DNA of 64,000 bases. Source: an uncultured Bacilli bacterium. Its GTDB lineage: Bacteria > Bacillota_I > Bacilli_A > RF39 > UBA660. Where the stretch lies: contig CAKPCH010000001.1 of assembly GCA_934141535.1 (NCBI GenBank), positions 62,001-126,000 on the forward strand. Reading direction: 5' to 3'. The position numbers and the translations under genes are program-made. This document shows positions 33,409 through 42,580 of this stretch, piece after piece (position 1 is the stretch's first letter; the number at the start of each line of letters is the position of its first letter). The notes beneath the pieces are model-generated. The model was not told the DNA's origin, ran no database searches, and saw only the letters and a program-made list of their open reading frames with translations.

Positions 33409-34041
33409 ATGGAAAAAATAATTTATATAATATTATTATTAATATTAGAAAAAGATTTTTATACTAATATTAAAACAATAAAAAAAGTAGATTTAACTAC
33501 TATAGTTAATAAAAATAATAAATTAGAAAAAAACTATGTTCCAGATAATCTAGAATACATAGATTTAAAATATTCTTGCAAAGATAAAATGCTTGTAAGT
33601 GTAGCACGTAAACAATTTGAAAAACTTGCTAAAGATGCTTCTATTGAAGGATATAATATAATAGCAGTTTCTGCTTATAGAAGTTATGATTATCAAGAAA
33701 AACTATATAATAATTATGTTCTTCTTAAAGGAAAATATATGGCAGATGTAGCAAGTGCTAGAAGTGGACATTCAGAACATCAAACAGGCCTTGCTGTTGA
33801 TGTTTCTGATATTACACTTGATTATGATAACTTTGAAAAAACTAAAGAATTTACTTGGATGAAAAATAATGCATATAAATATGGATTTATACTAAGATAC
33901 CCTAAAGCAAAATTTCATATTACAGGATTTAAATATGAGCCATGGCATTATAGATATGTTGGTAATGTTGTAGCACAAATAATACATAGTAAAAATATAA
34001 CTCTAGAAGAATATGAAAAAGAGTTAAGAAATAACTCTTAA
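33409..34041 (+). CDS. VanY-type D-Ala-D-Ala carboxypeptidase 3, short stalk
   Basis: Third M15B paralogue, 210 residues, with a minimal hydrophobic N-terminus (IIYIILLLILE) and no helical spacer, so it may be a membrane-proximal or secreted form. The catalytic motifs are intact: SAYRSYDYQ, ARSGHSEHQTGLAVDVS and YEPWHYRYVG. The ATG has TGGTGATAAT, identical to paralogue 1. It lies beyond the terminator of the first two, so it is transcribed separately. Its end overlaps the convergent ASCH gene by 18 bases. Confidence 0.9.
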   Translation: MEKIIYIILLLILEKDFYTNIKTIKKVDLTTIVNKNNKLEKNYVPDNLEYIDLKYSCKDKMLVSVARKQFEKLAKDASIEGYNIIAVSAYRSYDYQEKLYNNYVLLKGKYMADVASARSGHSEHQTGLAVDVSDITLDYDNFEKTKEFTWMKNNAYKYGFILRYPKAKFHITGFKYEPWHYRYVGNVVAQIIHSKNITLEEYEKELRNNS

Positions 34042-34044
34042 CTC
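34014..34044 (-). terminator. Terminator of the ASCH gene pair
   Basis: GAGTTAAGA/TCTTAACTC stem (9 bases) at 34021-34044, followed by TTTTTC on the minus strand. It is shared by the convergent ends of the third vanY-like gene and the ASCH gene. Confidence 0.65.
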
Positions 34045-34368
34045 TATACCAACTACACCATATTTTTCTTGTTCTTCATTAGAATAATACTTTTCCATAT
34101 CTTTAAAACCACCCTCTTCATTATTTTTATAGCCTAAAGATACTAAATCAAAATTCTCATATAATTCACAAAAATCTTTAAAATAGTGTAAATCAATAAC
34201 TTCAGCACATAAAACTTCTAAAGTATCTATATTAGTAAACTCTATTATATCATTCTTTTTTATTAATTTTCTTTTTTCATCATTAAGTCTTAATTCTATT
34301 TTTTTACTACCACCTTTAATTAATAGAAAAGGCTCATTATTTAATCTCATATAATGTTTATTTTTCAT
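34024..34368 (-). CDS. ASCH-domain protein 1
   Basis: A 114-residue PUA-like ASCH domain: HYMRLNNEPFLLIKGGSKKIELRLNDEKR, KKNDIIEF and a YYSNEEQEKYGVVGIEL end, which is typical of ASCH proteins related to cytidine/RNA-modifying or RNA-binding roles. It overlaps the end of the second ASCH gene by 11 bases, with its ribosome site inside that gene. Substrate unknown. Confidence 0.82.
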   Translation of the reverse strand: MKNKHYMRLNNEPFLLIKGGSKKIELRLNDEKRKLIKKNDIIEFTNIDTLEVLCAEVIDLHYFKDFCELYENFDLVSLGYKNNEEGGFKDMEKYYSNEEQEKYGVVGIELRVIS

Positions 34369-34738
34369 AATTCCATAATCCTAACTTTCCTTTTGCTTTT
34401 ATAGGTTTAGAATATTTAAATACATCTTCTAATACAAAAGCATATTCTTCTTTATATCCGCTTTTAGCATACACTATATTATCAATATTTCTTAACTTTT
34501 TAGCTAACTTTTCATCTACTAATATACAATCCTTTATTGTTGCTTCACCTATTATATAACCCATTTTATAATCTAGATTATAATCTTTAAATCTATCTAT
34601 ATCACTTTTACTATATGATAATGAAGAATGTATTAGTATTCTACCTCTATAATTAGTTTTCCAACTTCTAAATTCATATTTTTTATAACCTTCTATTATT
34701 AAACTAGCAAAAGGCTCTTTTATACTTAATACTTTCAT
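34358..34738 (-). CDS. ASCH-domain protein 2
   Basis: A 126-residue ASCH domain beginning MKVLSIKEPFASLIIEGYKKYEFRSW, with YRGRILIHSS, GYIIGEATIKDC and a KAKGKLGLW end. This is the classic ASCH strand order with the conserved Glu-x-Arg. It is a different branch from its partner gene, so the pair is not a recent duplication. ASCH proteins bind or act on RNA or nucleosides; the specific role is unknown. A GAGG site lies about 10 bases upstream of the ATG. Confidence 0.84.
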   Translation of the reverse strand: MKVLSIKEPFASLIIEGYKKYEFRSWKTNYRGRILIHSSLSYSKSDIDRFKDYNLDYKMGYIIGEATIKDCILVDEKLAKKLRNIDNIVYAKSGYKEEYAFVLEDVFKYSKPIKAKGKLGLWNYEK

Positions 34739-34741
34739 ATG

Positions 34742-35626
34742 TTAAAATCCTCTTGAGGCGCCTCCACCACCAGATGAACCACCGCCTCCACTAAATCCAC
34801 CTGATGAAAATCCACTACTTCCTCCACTAAAGAATCCACCAGTATACATTGAATCTGACGTTTTAATAAGCCCAGATATAAATAAAATAGGGTTAAATGG
34901 GAAAATGAGTGTTATTAAATTTATATTATTGGAAGACATTCCAAATATAAATAATATTATATATATAATAATATAAGATAAAATAGATAAAACTTTTACC
35001 TTACCAAAAGTATACTTTCTAATTAAATATCCAAATAATAAACCAATTAAAGCACCTATAATAGCTAGTGCAAATGAACTATCACTACTTGTACTAGGTA
35101 CTGCTTCATTATAAGGAATATCTAAATTATTTAATTTAACTATTTCAGAATAAAAAGCATCATATCCATTTTTTATTCCTTCATCAAATTTATCTTCTTT
35201 TAAATAAGGAATAATATATTCATCTATTAATCTACCAGTTTTACCATCTGGAAGAATACCTTCTAATCCATACCCTACTTCTACTCTAAACTTTCTATCT
35301 TCATATGAAAGTAATAATAAAAGTCCATTATTTTTAGAACTATCCCCTATTTTAAAGTTTCTAAACAATTGTAAAGAATAATCTTCTATAGATAAACCTT
35401 CTAAATTTTTTACTGTAACAACTACTATTTGAGTACCATCTGCACTTTCAATTTTTTGACTCTGATTAATTATATAATTTTTAGTATCACTACTTAATAT
35501 ATTAGCATAATCATTAACATAAAAATCATTAGTAGGACTTACTATAGCACTTACTTTAACTATAAATAATACATTAAATAAAATAAGAAGGATTAAATAA
35601 TTTTTAATCCTATTCAAACGAAACAT
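34742..35626 (-). CDS. TPM-domain (YgcG-like) membrane protein
   Basis: From the ATG at 35626 (after GAGG) the 294 residues have a signal/anchor helix (about 9-29), an extracytoplasmic TPM phosphatase-like domain (FYVNDYANILSSDTKNYI...QIVVVTVKNLEGLSIEDY...VGYGLEGILPDGKTGRLIDEYI), two membrane helices and a Gly/Ser/Phe-rich C-terminal tail (GGFSGGGGSSGGGGASRGF). This is the YgcG architecture, nearly always beside lemA, as here. A role in membrane quality control or stress is suspected for the pair. The start overlaps the lemA end by 17 bases. Confidence 0.88.
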   Translation of the reverse strand: MFRLNRIKNYLILLILFNVLFIVKVSAIVSPTNDFYVNDYANILSSDTKNYIINQSQKIESADGTQIVVVTVKNLEGLSIEDYSLQLFRNFKIGDSSKNNGLLLLLSYEDRKFRVEVGYGLEGILPDGKTGRLIDEYIIPYLKEDKFDEGIKNGYDAFYSEIVKLNNLDIPYNEAVPSTSSDSSFALAIIGALIGLLFGYLIRKYTFGKVKVLSILSYIIIYIILFIFGMSSNNINLITLIFPFNPILFISGLIKTSDSMYTGGFFSGGSSGFSSGGFSGGGGSSGGGGASRGF

Positions 35627-36176
35627 TTGGAACCTCATTAGCAGTACTCTTTGATTCAAAATATGTTTTATCAGTAAAATTAAACATACGCGCTACTATA
35701 TTTTTTGGAAAACTTTTAATAGTTTTATTATAATCACTAACAGCATCATTATAATCTTTACGTGCTACAGCTATTCTATTCTCAGTTCCTGCAAGTTCAT
35801 CTTGTAAATTTATAAAATTAGTATTAGCCTTTAAATCAGGATAATTTTCTACTATAACATATAACCCGTTAATAGCACTCGTTAACTCATCATTAGCTTT
35901 TGCCATATCTTCTACAGTACTAGCTTTTGTTAAGTTTTCACGTGCTCTAGTAATACTATTTATAACATTTTCTTCATGTGTTACATATCCTTTTACTGTA
36001 TTAACTAAGTTTGGAATTAAGTCAGCTCTTCTTTCTAATTGAACAGAAATATCAGATAATTTTTGACTAACTGTCTCATCCTTACTCATAATAGAGTTAT
36101 AAACTCCTCCTAACATCATAACAAATATAAGGAAAATTCCTAATAAAACTGCAATAACTTTTACTCCTTTACTCAT
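35610..36176 (-). CDS. lemA: LemA family protein
   Basis: A 188-residue protein with one N-terminal membrane helix (about 7-24) and the all-helical LemA domain: VSQKLSDISVQLERRADLIPNL, YVTHEENVINSITRAREN, FINLQDELAGTENRIAVARKDYN and a SFPKNIVARMFNF end, all conserved. The ATG has GAGGTGATAGA. It is coupled to the TPM-domain gene. The molecular function is not established; the family is widespread in Bacillota. Confidence 0.93.
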   Translation of the reverse strand: MSKGVKVIAVLLGIFLIFVMMLGGVYNSIMSKDETVSQKLSDISVQLERRADLIPNLVNTVKGYVTHEENVINSITRARENLTKASTVEDMAKANDELTSAINGLYVIVENYPDLKANTNFINLQDELAGTENRIAVARKDYNDAVSDYNKTIKSFPKNIVARMFNFTDKTYFESKSTANEVPNVSFE

Positions 36177-36227
36177 TCTATCACCTCATGTTTATGATAT
36201 CATATTAATACTTTTTTTACAATATAT

Positions 36228-37220
36228 TTATAAAATTACTCCAAATATAATAGCAAGCATACTAGCAAGTACTCCTACTAAACAAAATATTTTAACTATT
36301 GATCTTTCACTATATCCTTTATATTCAAAAGCATGATGAATAGGAGTTATTGAAAATAATCTTTTATGTGTTAATTTATAATAAAATCTTTGTATTAAAC
36401 AAGTTAATGTTTCTATAACAAATACAATACCTATTAATATTAATAATACTTCATGACGAGTTAATATTGCAATACCACCCATAGTAGCACCGAGTGCTAA
36501 AGAACCTGTATCTCCCATAAATACTTTAGCAGGATTTAAATTAAACATTAAAAATCCTATTAAAGATCCACATAAAGAAAAACAAAAGAGTGCTACTTCT
36601 TCATAACCTTCAAGCCATCCTGTATTATAACTAATTATACCAAGAGTTAAGAATGCTATAAATGAAAGACTACCAGCAAGTCCATCTAATCCATCTGTTA
36701 TATTTACTGCATTTGAACTAGATACAAGTACAAGTAAAATAAAAAGTCCATAAAACCATCCTATATCAACTTTTATACCTAGTGTATGTACCCAAAGAAG
36801 TGGCTCATTACCACTTCTCATAAATAAATAAAAGAATATAACAGCAATCACTACTTGCATAAAAAACTTGGAATTTTCACTTAATCCTGCATTATTATGT
36901 CTTTTTATTATTAAAAAGTCATCTATAAATCCAATTAGAGAATAAAATATAAATGTTAAAATAACTATTAAAATAGTATCATTAAACTTTATCTTATTAA
37001 ACAAAATCATAAATAACATACAAAATAATGTAGGTATTATAAATATTAATCCCCCCATAGTAGGAGTACCTTGTTTATTTTTATGTCTTTCTTCTAAATA
37101 TGTACTAAGTCTTTGACCTGCTTTTAATTTTCTTAAAATTGGTAAAAGTATAAATCCTACACATATAGATAGTATTAAACTTAACATCATAACAAGTACT
37201 GCTTTAGTAAGTAGTATCAT
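36228..37220 (-). CDS. mraY: Phospho-MurNAc-pentapeptide transferase MraY
   Basis: Membrane enzyme making lipid I from UDP-MurNAc-pentapeptide and undecaprenyl phosphate. The 330 residues have ten membrane helices. The signature motifs are HKNKQGTPTMGGLIFI, the catalytic Asp pair in LIGFIDDFLI, NAVNITDGLDGLAG, MGDTGSLALG and TPIHHAFEYKG. The ATG has AGAGGGATAAT. It lies apart from mraZ/rsmH by about 11 kb, and the murD, ftsW and murG genes that normally follow are not present. Confidence 0.96.
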   Translation of the reverse strand: MILLTKAVLVMMLSLILSICVGFILLPILRKLKAGQRLSTYLEERHKNKQGTPTMGGLIFIIPTLFCMLFMILFNKIKFNDTILIVILTFIFYSLIGFIDDFLIIKRHNNAGLSENSKFFMQVVIAVIFFYLFMRSGNEPLLWVHTLGIKVDIGWFYGLFILLVLVSSSNAVNITDGLDGLAGSLSFIAFLTLGIISYNTGWLEGYEEVALFCFSLCGSLIGFLMFNLNPAKVFMGDTGSLALGATMGGIAILTRHEVLLILIGIVFVIETLTCLIQRFYYKLTHKRLFSITPIHHAFEYKGYSERSIVKIFCLVGVLASMLAIIFGVIL

Positions 37221-37269
37221 ATTATCCCTCTAATTAAGTTTATGAAGAATATAAAAAAAAAGAAGATAA

Positions 37270-38571
37270 TTATTTAATAAAATTATTTTTTCTTTTTCTT
37301 ATAATAGTTATAAATATAGTTAAAGAAAGTAATAAAATTATAATATGTGCTGTTATGTTATCAAGAGTATTTGGATTTGTTATATTCTTAGAAACATTTT
37401 TTATTAATGTATCTTGGTATGCTAAAGCAAAAGTAGAAAATTTATTTGTTTTAAATGATATTGTGTCATCTTCATTTAAATTAACATCTAATATATCACT
37501 TACATTATTATGAAGTCTTATAATAGAATACTTTCTAGTATAACCATCTTCCAATTCTTCTATGCCACTAGTATCTAAAGTTACTAATATATCTTTATTA
37601 CTTGAATCTTCATAACTTATTAAATTCTCTTTTATAAAATTACCTAAAGAAATATCATAATAAGAAAATATTTTATATTTAGAATTAATAGAATTTTTTA
37701 TTAATTCTAAATCACTCTTTGGTATTTCTTTTTCTACTTTATTCTTAATTATTAATTCCTTAGATAATTCTTCTTTAGAACACACATAAAAATCTTTATC
37801 TAATATTTTATATAGTTTTAATGCTTTATCATTTATATATTCTTCTATATTAGAACTATATACTCCACCATTTATATTTAAATTAGGTTTTAAAGATTCT
37901 TCTATATTAAATTTACCTTCATGATTAATATTATTTATAGTAATTAAAGTTTTAGAATCTTTACTACCATCACTAGTCATTTCTATATCACCTTTTATAG
38001 TACCTAATGTAGATATAGTAACATTAGCACCATTCTTATACTCTTCACTTGGCCACCAATATGCATCTAAAGCTACTTTAGGGGAATAAATATTAGTTTT
38101 ACCTATAATATTTATTACACCACTATTATTTGATAAAGCATACTTACAAGACTTAGATAAAGTACAATCAAGAGTCATATTTTCTAATGTTAAATTCGAA
38201 TAGTTTTGTATTAATATTTTAGCATTCTTATCTGCTATTAAAGATCCGTTTTTTAATGTAATGTTAGAATTCTCTTGTAATAGTATATTACTTTCTATAC
38301 TATATGCACTATCTAAAACTACTGTATGATTATCAAAATCAATAATAATATTTTTAGGTGAAGTACTAAGTATTTTAAATCCCGGAGTTTGTAATGTATC
38401 ATTTATAACTTTAATTGTTACTAAGGAGTTATCTTTTATATCCTCTATTGCTTCTTCAAACGTCTTATATTTTTTATCATCTATTTGAAGTAAATCTGGA
38501 AGTGCACTCACCCTATTTGTTAAAACAAAAAGCAAACTGAAAAAAAACAATAAAATATTAATTTTTTTCAC
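37270..38571 (-). CDS. Cell-wall anchored beta-helix surface protein
   Basis: A 433-residue exported protein. It has a signal peptide (about 1-23, cut near RVSALPD), a right-handed parallel beta-helix-like region (about 30-215, with ITLKNGSLIADK, LTLENMTLDC and repeated Asn/Thr rungs) and a second domain. The C-terminus reads NPNTLDN, then a membrane helix and an RKRKNN tail, the layout of a sortase signal of the NPxTxD type rather than LPxTG. The start is a GTG with AAAGGAG about 12 bases upstream. No sortase gene is in the window. A receptor or carbohydrate-binding role is possible but not shown. Confidence 0.72.
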   Translation of the reverse strand: MKKINILLFFFSLLFVLTNRVSALPDLLQIDDKKYKTFEEAIEDIKDNSLVTIKVINDTLQTPGFKILSTSPKNIIIDFDNHTVVLDSAYSIESNILLQENSNITLKNGSLIADKNAKILIQNYSNLTLENMTLDCTLSKSCKYALSNNSGVINIIGKTNIYSPKVALDAYWWPSEEYKNGANVTISTLGTIKGDIEMTSDGSKDSKTLITINNINHEGKFNIEESLKPNLNINGGVYSSNIEEYINDKALKLYKILDKDFYVCSKEELSKELIIKNKVEKEIPKSDLELIKNSINSKYKIFSYYDISLGNFIKENLISYEDSSNKDILVTLDTSGIEELEDGYTRKYSIIRLHNNVSDILDVNLNEDDTISFKTNKFSTFALAYQDTLIKNVSKNITNPNTLDNITAHIIILLLSLTIFITIIRKRKNNFIK

Positions 38572-38664
38572 ATTCTCTTATCTCCTTTGTATAACAATTA
38601 AATCATAAGCAAATATCTAAGTCAAGCAATATCTATATAATCGACAAAACATAAGAAAAGTAGT

Positions 38665-38696
38665 CAAAAAAAGTGCTACAAATTATTAATAGCACT
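38665..38696 (-). terminator. Rho-independent terminator after ldh
   Basis: AGTGCTA/TAGCACT stem (38672-38678 with 38690-38696) followed by seven T on the minus strand; the ldh stop is within the hairpin. Confidence 0.75.
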
Positions 38697-39581
38697 CTTT
38701 ATTACATTTATTGAATTTATAATTTTTTTTGTTTCTATATCGTTAAATGGTACAAATATTTTTCCCTTTACACCATATTTATTAACTATAGCAGGAGTTG
38801 AAATATATATATCATTTTCAAAATCATATGAAGATACTGAAAGTATTATATTTTCATCACCTAATATAGCTTCAGTAATTCTAACTAAACACATACCAAT
38901 ACCATAGTATGTAGCACCTTTTTTCTTTATTATTTCATAAGCAGAATTTCTTACATCTTCTTCAATTTGTTCCATTTCTTGTTTAGTTAAATAAGAACTA
39001 ATACGTTTTAAAGCTATATTAGCATTACTCCAAGCAACAAACTCTGAATCTCCATGTTCTCCTAATACATATGCATTTATGTCTTTAGGACTAATACCTA
39101 CTTTTTCACTTATTATATATTTTAAACGTGCTGTATCTAATGTAGTACCACTTCCAAGTACTTTATTTGGTGAAAGATTAGAATATTTATAAGTTAAATA
39201 TGTCATTATATCTAAAGGATTAGTAGCAACTAAAAATATACCATCAAAACCACTATTCATAACATTATCTACTATTGATTTAAATATTTTACTATTTTTA
39301 TGTATTAAATCCATTCTAGTTTCACCAACATTTTGGTTAGCACCTGCTGCTATTACAACTATTTTAGCATTCTTACAATCACTATACTCTCCTATTCTTA
39401 TATTAATTTTAGAAGGACTATATGCAAGACAATGATTTAAATCCATTACCTCCCCTTCTAATACTGTTTTATTTATATCTATTAAAACTAATTCATTTAC
39501 ATAAGTTTTTTGATTAAGTAAAGCATAACAATAACTCATTCCAACATTACCACAACCAATTACAACTACTTTATTATTCAT
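38676..39581 (-). CDS. ldh: L-lactate dehydrogenase
   Basis: NAD-dependent L-lactate/malate dehydrogenase superfamily, 301 residues. Seen are the Rossmann motif VVVIGCGNVGMSYCYAL, the specificity loop AGANQNVGETRMDL and the catalytic AYVLGEHGDSE His. The Gln in AGANQ is the lactate-type discriminator (malate enzymes carry Arg). LVATNPLDIMTY is conserved. The ATG has AGGTGGTAAT. It implies fermentative regeneration of NAD. It lies 8 bases after a lipoprotein gene, an unrelated partner, so cotranscription may be incidental. Confidence 0.92.
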   Translation of the reverse strand: MNNKVVVIGCGNVGMSYCYALLNQKTYVNELVLIDINKTVLEGEVMDLNHCLAYSPSKINIRIGEYSDCKNAKIVVIAAGANQNVGETRMDLIHKNSKIFKSIVDNVMNSGFDGIFLVATNPLDIMTYLTYKYSNLSPNKVLGSGTTLDTARLKYIISEKVGISPKDINAYVLGEHGDSEFVAWSNANIALKRISSYLTKQEMEQIEEDVRNSAYEIIKKKGATYYGIGMCLVRITEAILGDENIILSVSSYDFENDIYISTPAIVNKYGVKGKIFVPFNDIETKKIINSINVIKSAINNL

Positions 39582-39589
39582 ATTACCAC

Positions 39590-40288
39590 CTATTCTACAT
39601 AATTATTAATTGATACGTTTAAAGAATATCCCTCAATAGTTAGTAAATCACTAAAAACAATATTATCATCAGCAATTACTATTAAATTTAAAGTGTTATA
39701 ACTATCATTAACATAGTCAACAAAGTAATTTATTATTTCAACTGAAATTGTAGTATCTGAATTCTTTAGATTAATTGTTTTATTTTGTTCAACATATTTT
39801 TCGAGTCTTTTTATTTCACTCTCTGTTCCCACAAAAGATACATTAATACCATTATAATTTTTATTTTTAAATAAAATACTACTAAATTTTATATCCTTTT
39901 CATCAAGCGATTGTAACAATATATAAGAATTACTCTTCGTACTCTCTACTGATAAAGATACAGCATTTTGAATTTCGCCTTTAGAATTAACAAATTCAAA
40001 AATTTTATTAGAAAGTTTTGATGGAGTTTCAAAATCTGTTATAATAACTAGTCCCCTATCACTTATTCTACTATATGAATTTATATTTAATACTAATTCA
40101 CTATTATAATATTGCTTTTCAATATTTAATATTTCTTCTTTTGTCAACTCATCTTCTTTTGTTAATTTATCTTCAATTGTATCTTCTTTTTTTGTACATC
40201 CAATAACTAGTCCTAGCATCAATAATGCACAAGTTAAACTTAAAGCTATTTTTCTTTTGTTGAATAAATATTTTATTTTCTTTTTCAT
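39590..40288 (-). CDS. Unknown lipoprotein
   Basis: A 232-residue protein with a lipoprotein signal: a basic Lys-rich start, hydrophobic CALLMLGLVIG, then CTKKEDT with Cys at about residue 31. The mature part is mixed alpha/beta (LNINSYSRISDRGLVIITDFETP and a repeated INxYVxY phrase near the end). I do not recognise a family. The ATG has AAAGAGGAAAAT. The about 280-base upstream region contains a TATAAT element at about 40422-40430 and no other gene. Confidence 0.7.
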   Translation of the reverse strand: MKKKIKYLFNKRKIALSLTCALLMLGLVIGCTKKEDTIEDKLTKEDELTKEEILNIEKQYYNSELVLNINSYSRISDRGLVIITDFETPSKLSNKIFEFVNSKGEIQNAVSLSVESTKSNSYILLQSLDEKDIKFSSILFKNKNYNGINVSFVGTESEIKRLEKYVEQNKTINLKNSDTTISVEIINYFVDYVNDSYNTLNLIVIADDNIVFSDLLTIEGYSLNVSINNYVE

Positions 40289-40570
40289 ATTTTCCTCTTT
40301 TCTTTAATTTATAAGGATCCACCACAGTAAAGTCAAAATAAAGATAATGTGTTAGAAAATGCAATATTCCTTGAACTGATTGCAAATCTCCTCTAAATTG
40401 TTCACATATGACAACCCTATTATAATTATACAATAACAAATGATAAAAGAAAACAGTCTTTGTTATTTTTTTAATTATCTTTTGAATACTTTGATTTTAA
40501 AAATAACAAAAAAACATACTAAAGCAAATAACTTTAATATGTTATATTTACATTTTTATTATATATCTTA
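40289..40570. other. Intergenic leader, nothing certain
   Basis: About 280 bases between the lipoprotein gene and the SpoVD-like gene. It contains a TATAATTATAAT -10-like stretch near 40422-40435 for the lipoprotein gene and a TGCAAT/ATTGCA short stem. The segment around 40320-40410 is less AT-rich than its surroundings. An 88-codon frame overlaps it but lacks a ribosome site. No known riboswitch was recognised. Confidence 0.4.
40505..40542 (-). terminator. Rho-independent terminator of the SpoVD-like gene
   Basis: ACATACTAAAG/CTTTAATATGT stem (one G-U pair) with a 7-base loop, followed by TTTTTTTG on the minus strand. Confidence 0.72.
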
Positions 40571-42475
40571 TTAATTTAATAATAATCTTATTGTTTCTCC
40601 CTCATAAACATATTCATTAGGATTTATTGATTGATATGTTATAACTTCTCCACTACCACTATATTCTACTTTAAATTTTTTTAAATAAGTAAGAGCTTCT
40701 TTTATACTCATACCAACTACATTAGGTACTTGTGCATATTGTTTATCTAAATACATATATTCTCTTTCTATTTCATTTTCTCTTTTCTCTATATTTAATA
40801 TACTAATACAACTTTCAAGAACTGACTTTGCTATAGGAGCTGCTATAGTTCCTCCAAATTGTGTTATTCCTTTAGCATTATCTACTGCTATATATACTAT
40901 TACTTGAGGATCATCTGCTGGCATAAAACCTATAAAACTAGTTATATAATTACCACTCATATAAACTCCATCTTTTACTTTTTGTGCTGTACCTGTTTTA
41001 CCTCCTACTCTATATCCTGCTATATATGCATTATGACCTGTACCTCTAGCAACTACTGATTCTAATGCATATCTTACTTTTTGACTTGTATCATCGCTTA
41101 TTACTTTTCTAACTACTTTAGGAGTATTCTCTAATATTACACTATTAGTTTCTGGTTCATTTAAACTTTTAACTATATAAGGTTTATAAAGTATTCCACC
41201 ATTAATAGCTGCGCTAACAGCAGTTATTTGTTGTATAGGAGTTACTGATACTCCTTGACCAAAAGCTGTTGTAGCAAGCTCTAAATCTCCTATTTTATCT
41301 TTATCAAATATAATACCACTTGCTTCTCCATTTAAATCTATGCCTGTCTTTTTACCAAACCCAAATAAATCTATATAATTAAATAACTTATCTTTACCAA
41401 GTTTTAAACCTAAATTAACAAAACCTGGATTACAAGAGTTTTCTACTACATTTAAATATGTTTCATCACCATGTCCTCCATGTTTCCAACAATGTAGTGT
41501 AGCACCCCCTACTTTTATAGAACCTGAGTCAAAAAAATGATCATTTTCTAAATCTACAGTTTTTTCTTCTAAAGAAGCTGCTAATGTTATTATTTTAAAA
41601 GTACTACCAGGTTCATATGTCATCCAGATTGGTAGATTTCTATTTATTTGTTCAGTTGTATATTCTTGATATTTACTAGGACTAAAGTTAGGATAAGAAG
41701 AGAGCGCTAAAACTTCTCCTGTTTTAGGATCCATAACTATACCTAATGCTTGATCTGGATTATATTTTTTATATGCATTATCTAATTCTCTTTCTAATGC
41801 TTCTTGTATATCATAATTAATTGTAAGGGTCATATTAACTCCACTTTGTGGTTGTTCATATACTTGTGTCATAGATAAACTATTTCCTTTAGCATCACTA
41901 AAATATTTAATTGACCCATCACTCCCTGTCAAATAATTATTGTATATAAGTTCTAATCCACTTAATCCTTGATTATCTATTCCAACAAAACCTAAAGTAT
42001 GTGATAAGAGTTTATCTGATGGATAATATCTTTTAGCCTCTTTTACTAAATATACCCCATCTAATCTTAACTCATTTATTTTATCTGCAATCTCATAACT
42101 TAAATTTCTACCTTCTGGATGTACTCTTTCTATTGAAGTTTTCTTTGATACGTGATTATACATATCATTATAATCTACATTTAAAATATCAGATAACTTA
42201 CGTGCTGTAGATTCTTTATCCTTAATTTGATTTGGTATTAAAATTAATGAAGTTGTTGTTATATTACTAGCAAGTTCTACACCATTTCTATCATAAATAA
42301 TTCCTCTATTAGCAGCAAGAGGCAAATTTCTACTCCAAAGATTTGTAGCATACTTATTTAACTTTTTATAATCTATTACTTGTATATAAAATACTTTACC
42401 TATAATAATTACAAATAAGATTATAGTTACTAATATAATTATTTTAATTCTTGTATGTATATTTTTAAAGAACAT
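40571..42475 (-). CDS. spoVD: Class B penicillin-binding protein, SpoVD/FtsI-like, with PASTA
   Basis: Membrane-anchored transpeptidase, 634 residues. A membrane helix (about 12-32) is followed by the non-catalytic PBP dimer domain (AANRGIIYDRNGVELA) and the transpeptidase domain with STFK (291-294), SCN (347-349) and KTGT (493-496). One C-terminal PASTA domain (about 578-634) begins VPNVVGMSIKEALTYLKK. The single PASTA and overall size resemble SpoVD, the spore-cortex/division PBP encoded beside pbpB and mraY in Bacillus. The ATG has TTGGTGATACT. It is the downstream member of the interrupted dcw group. SpoVD versus a second FtsI cannot be decided here. Confidence 0.9.
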   Translation of the reverse strand: MFFKNIHTRIKIIILVTIILFVIIIGKVFYIQVIDYKKLNKYATNLWSRNLPLAANRGIIYDRNGVELASNITTTSLILIPNQIKDKESTARKLSDILNVDYNDMYNHVSKKTSIERVHPEGRNLSYEIADKINELRLDGVYLVKEAKRYYPSDKLLSHTLGFVGIDNQGLSGLELIYNNYLTGSDGSIKYFSDAKGNSLSMTQVYEQPQSGVNMTLTINYDIQEALERELDNAYKKYNPDQALGIVMDPKTGEVLALSSYPNFSPSKYQEYTTEQINRNLPIWMTYEPGSTFKIITLAASLEEKTVDLENDHFFDSGSIKVGGATLHCWKHGGHGDETYLNVVENSCNPGFVNLGLKLGKDKLFNYIDLFGFGKKTGIDLNGEASGIIFDKDKIGDLELATTAFGQGVSVTPIQQITAVSAAINGGILYKPYIVKSLNEPETNSVILENTPKVVRKVISDDTSQKVRYALESVVARGTGHNAYIAGYRVGGKTGTAQKVKDGVYMSGNYITSFIGFMPADDPQVIVYIAVDNAKGITQFGGTIAAPIAKSVLESCISILNIEKRENEIEREYMYLDKQYAQVPNVVGMSIKEALTYLKKFKVEYSGSGEVITYQSINPNEYVYEGETIRLLLN

Positions 42476-42495
42476 AGTATCACCAATTAAATTTA

Positions 42496-42536
42496 TGATA
42501 AAAAAAAATATTAATTAAAAAATTAAATATTTTTTT
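42496..42536 (-). terminator. Possible terminator after the S51 gene
   Basis: AAAAAAATATTAATT with AATTAAATATTTTTTT forms an AT-only stem with one bulge and a T tract on the minus strand. It is weak because the stem has no G-C pair. Confidence 0.4.
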
Positions 42537-42580
42537 ATCTTTTATATATAGTTTTAAAAATTCAGATGTCATCATATCAT

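Noticed and set aside
31265..34041. Vancomycin resistance cluster
   Set aside because: VanY-type enzymes alone are ordinary wall hydrolases; no vanH/A/X or two-component genes are nearby.
40320..40430. Riboswitch upstream of the lipoprotein gene
   Set aside because: Slightly higher G+C and a short stem, but no known aptamer pattern or terminator coupling.
40173..40439. 88-codon minus frame overlapping the lipoprotein start
   Set aside because: No ribosome site, reads through the lipoprotein signal in another frame and has no domain; treated as a shadow.
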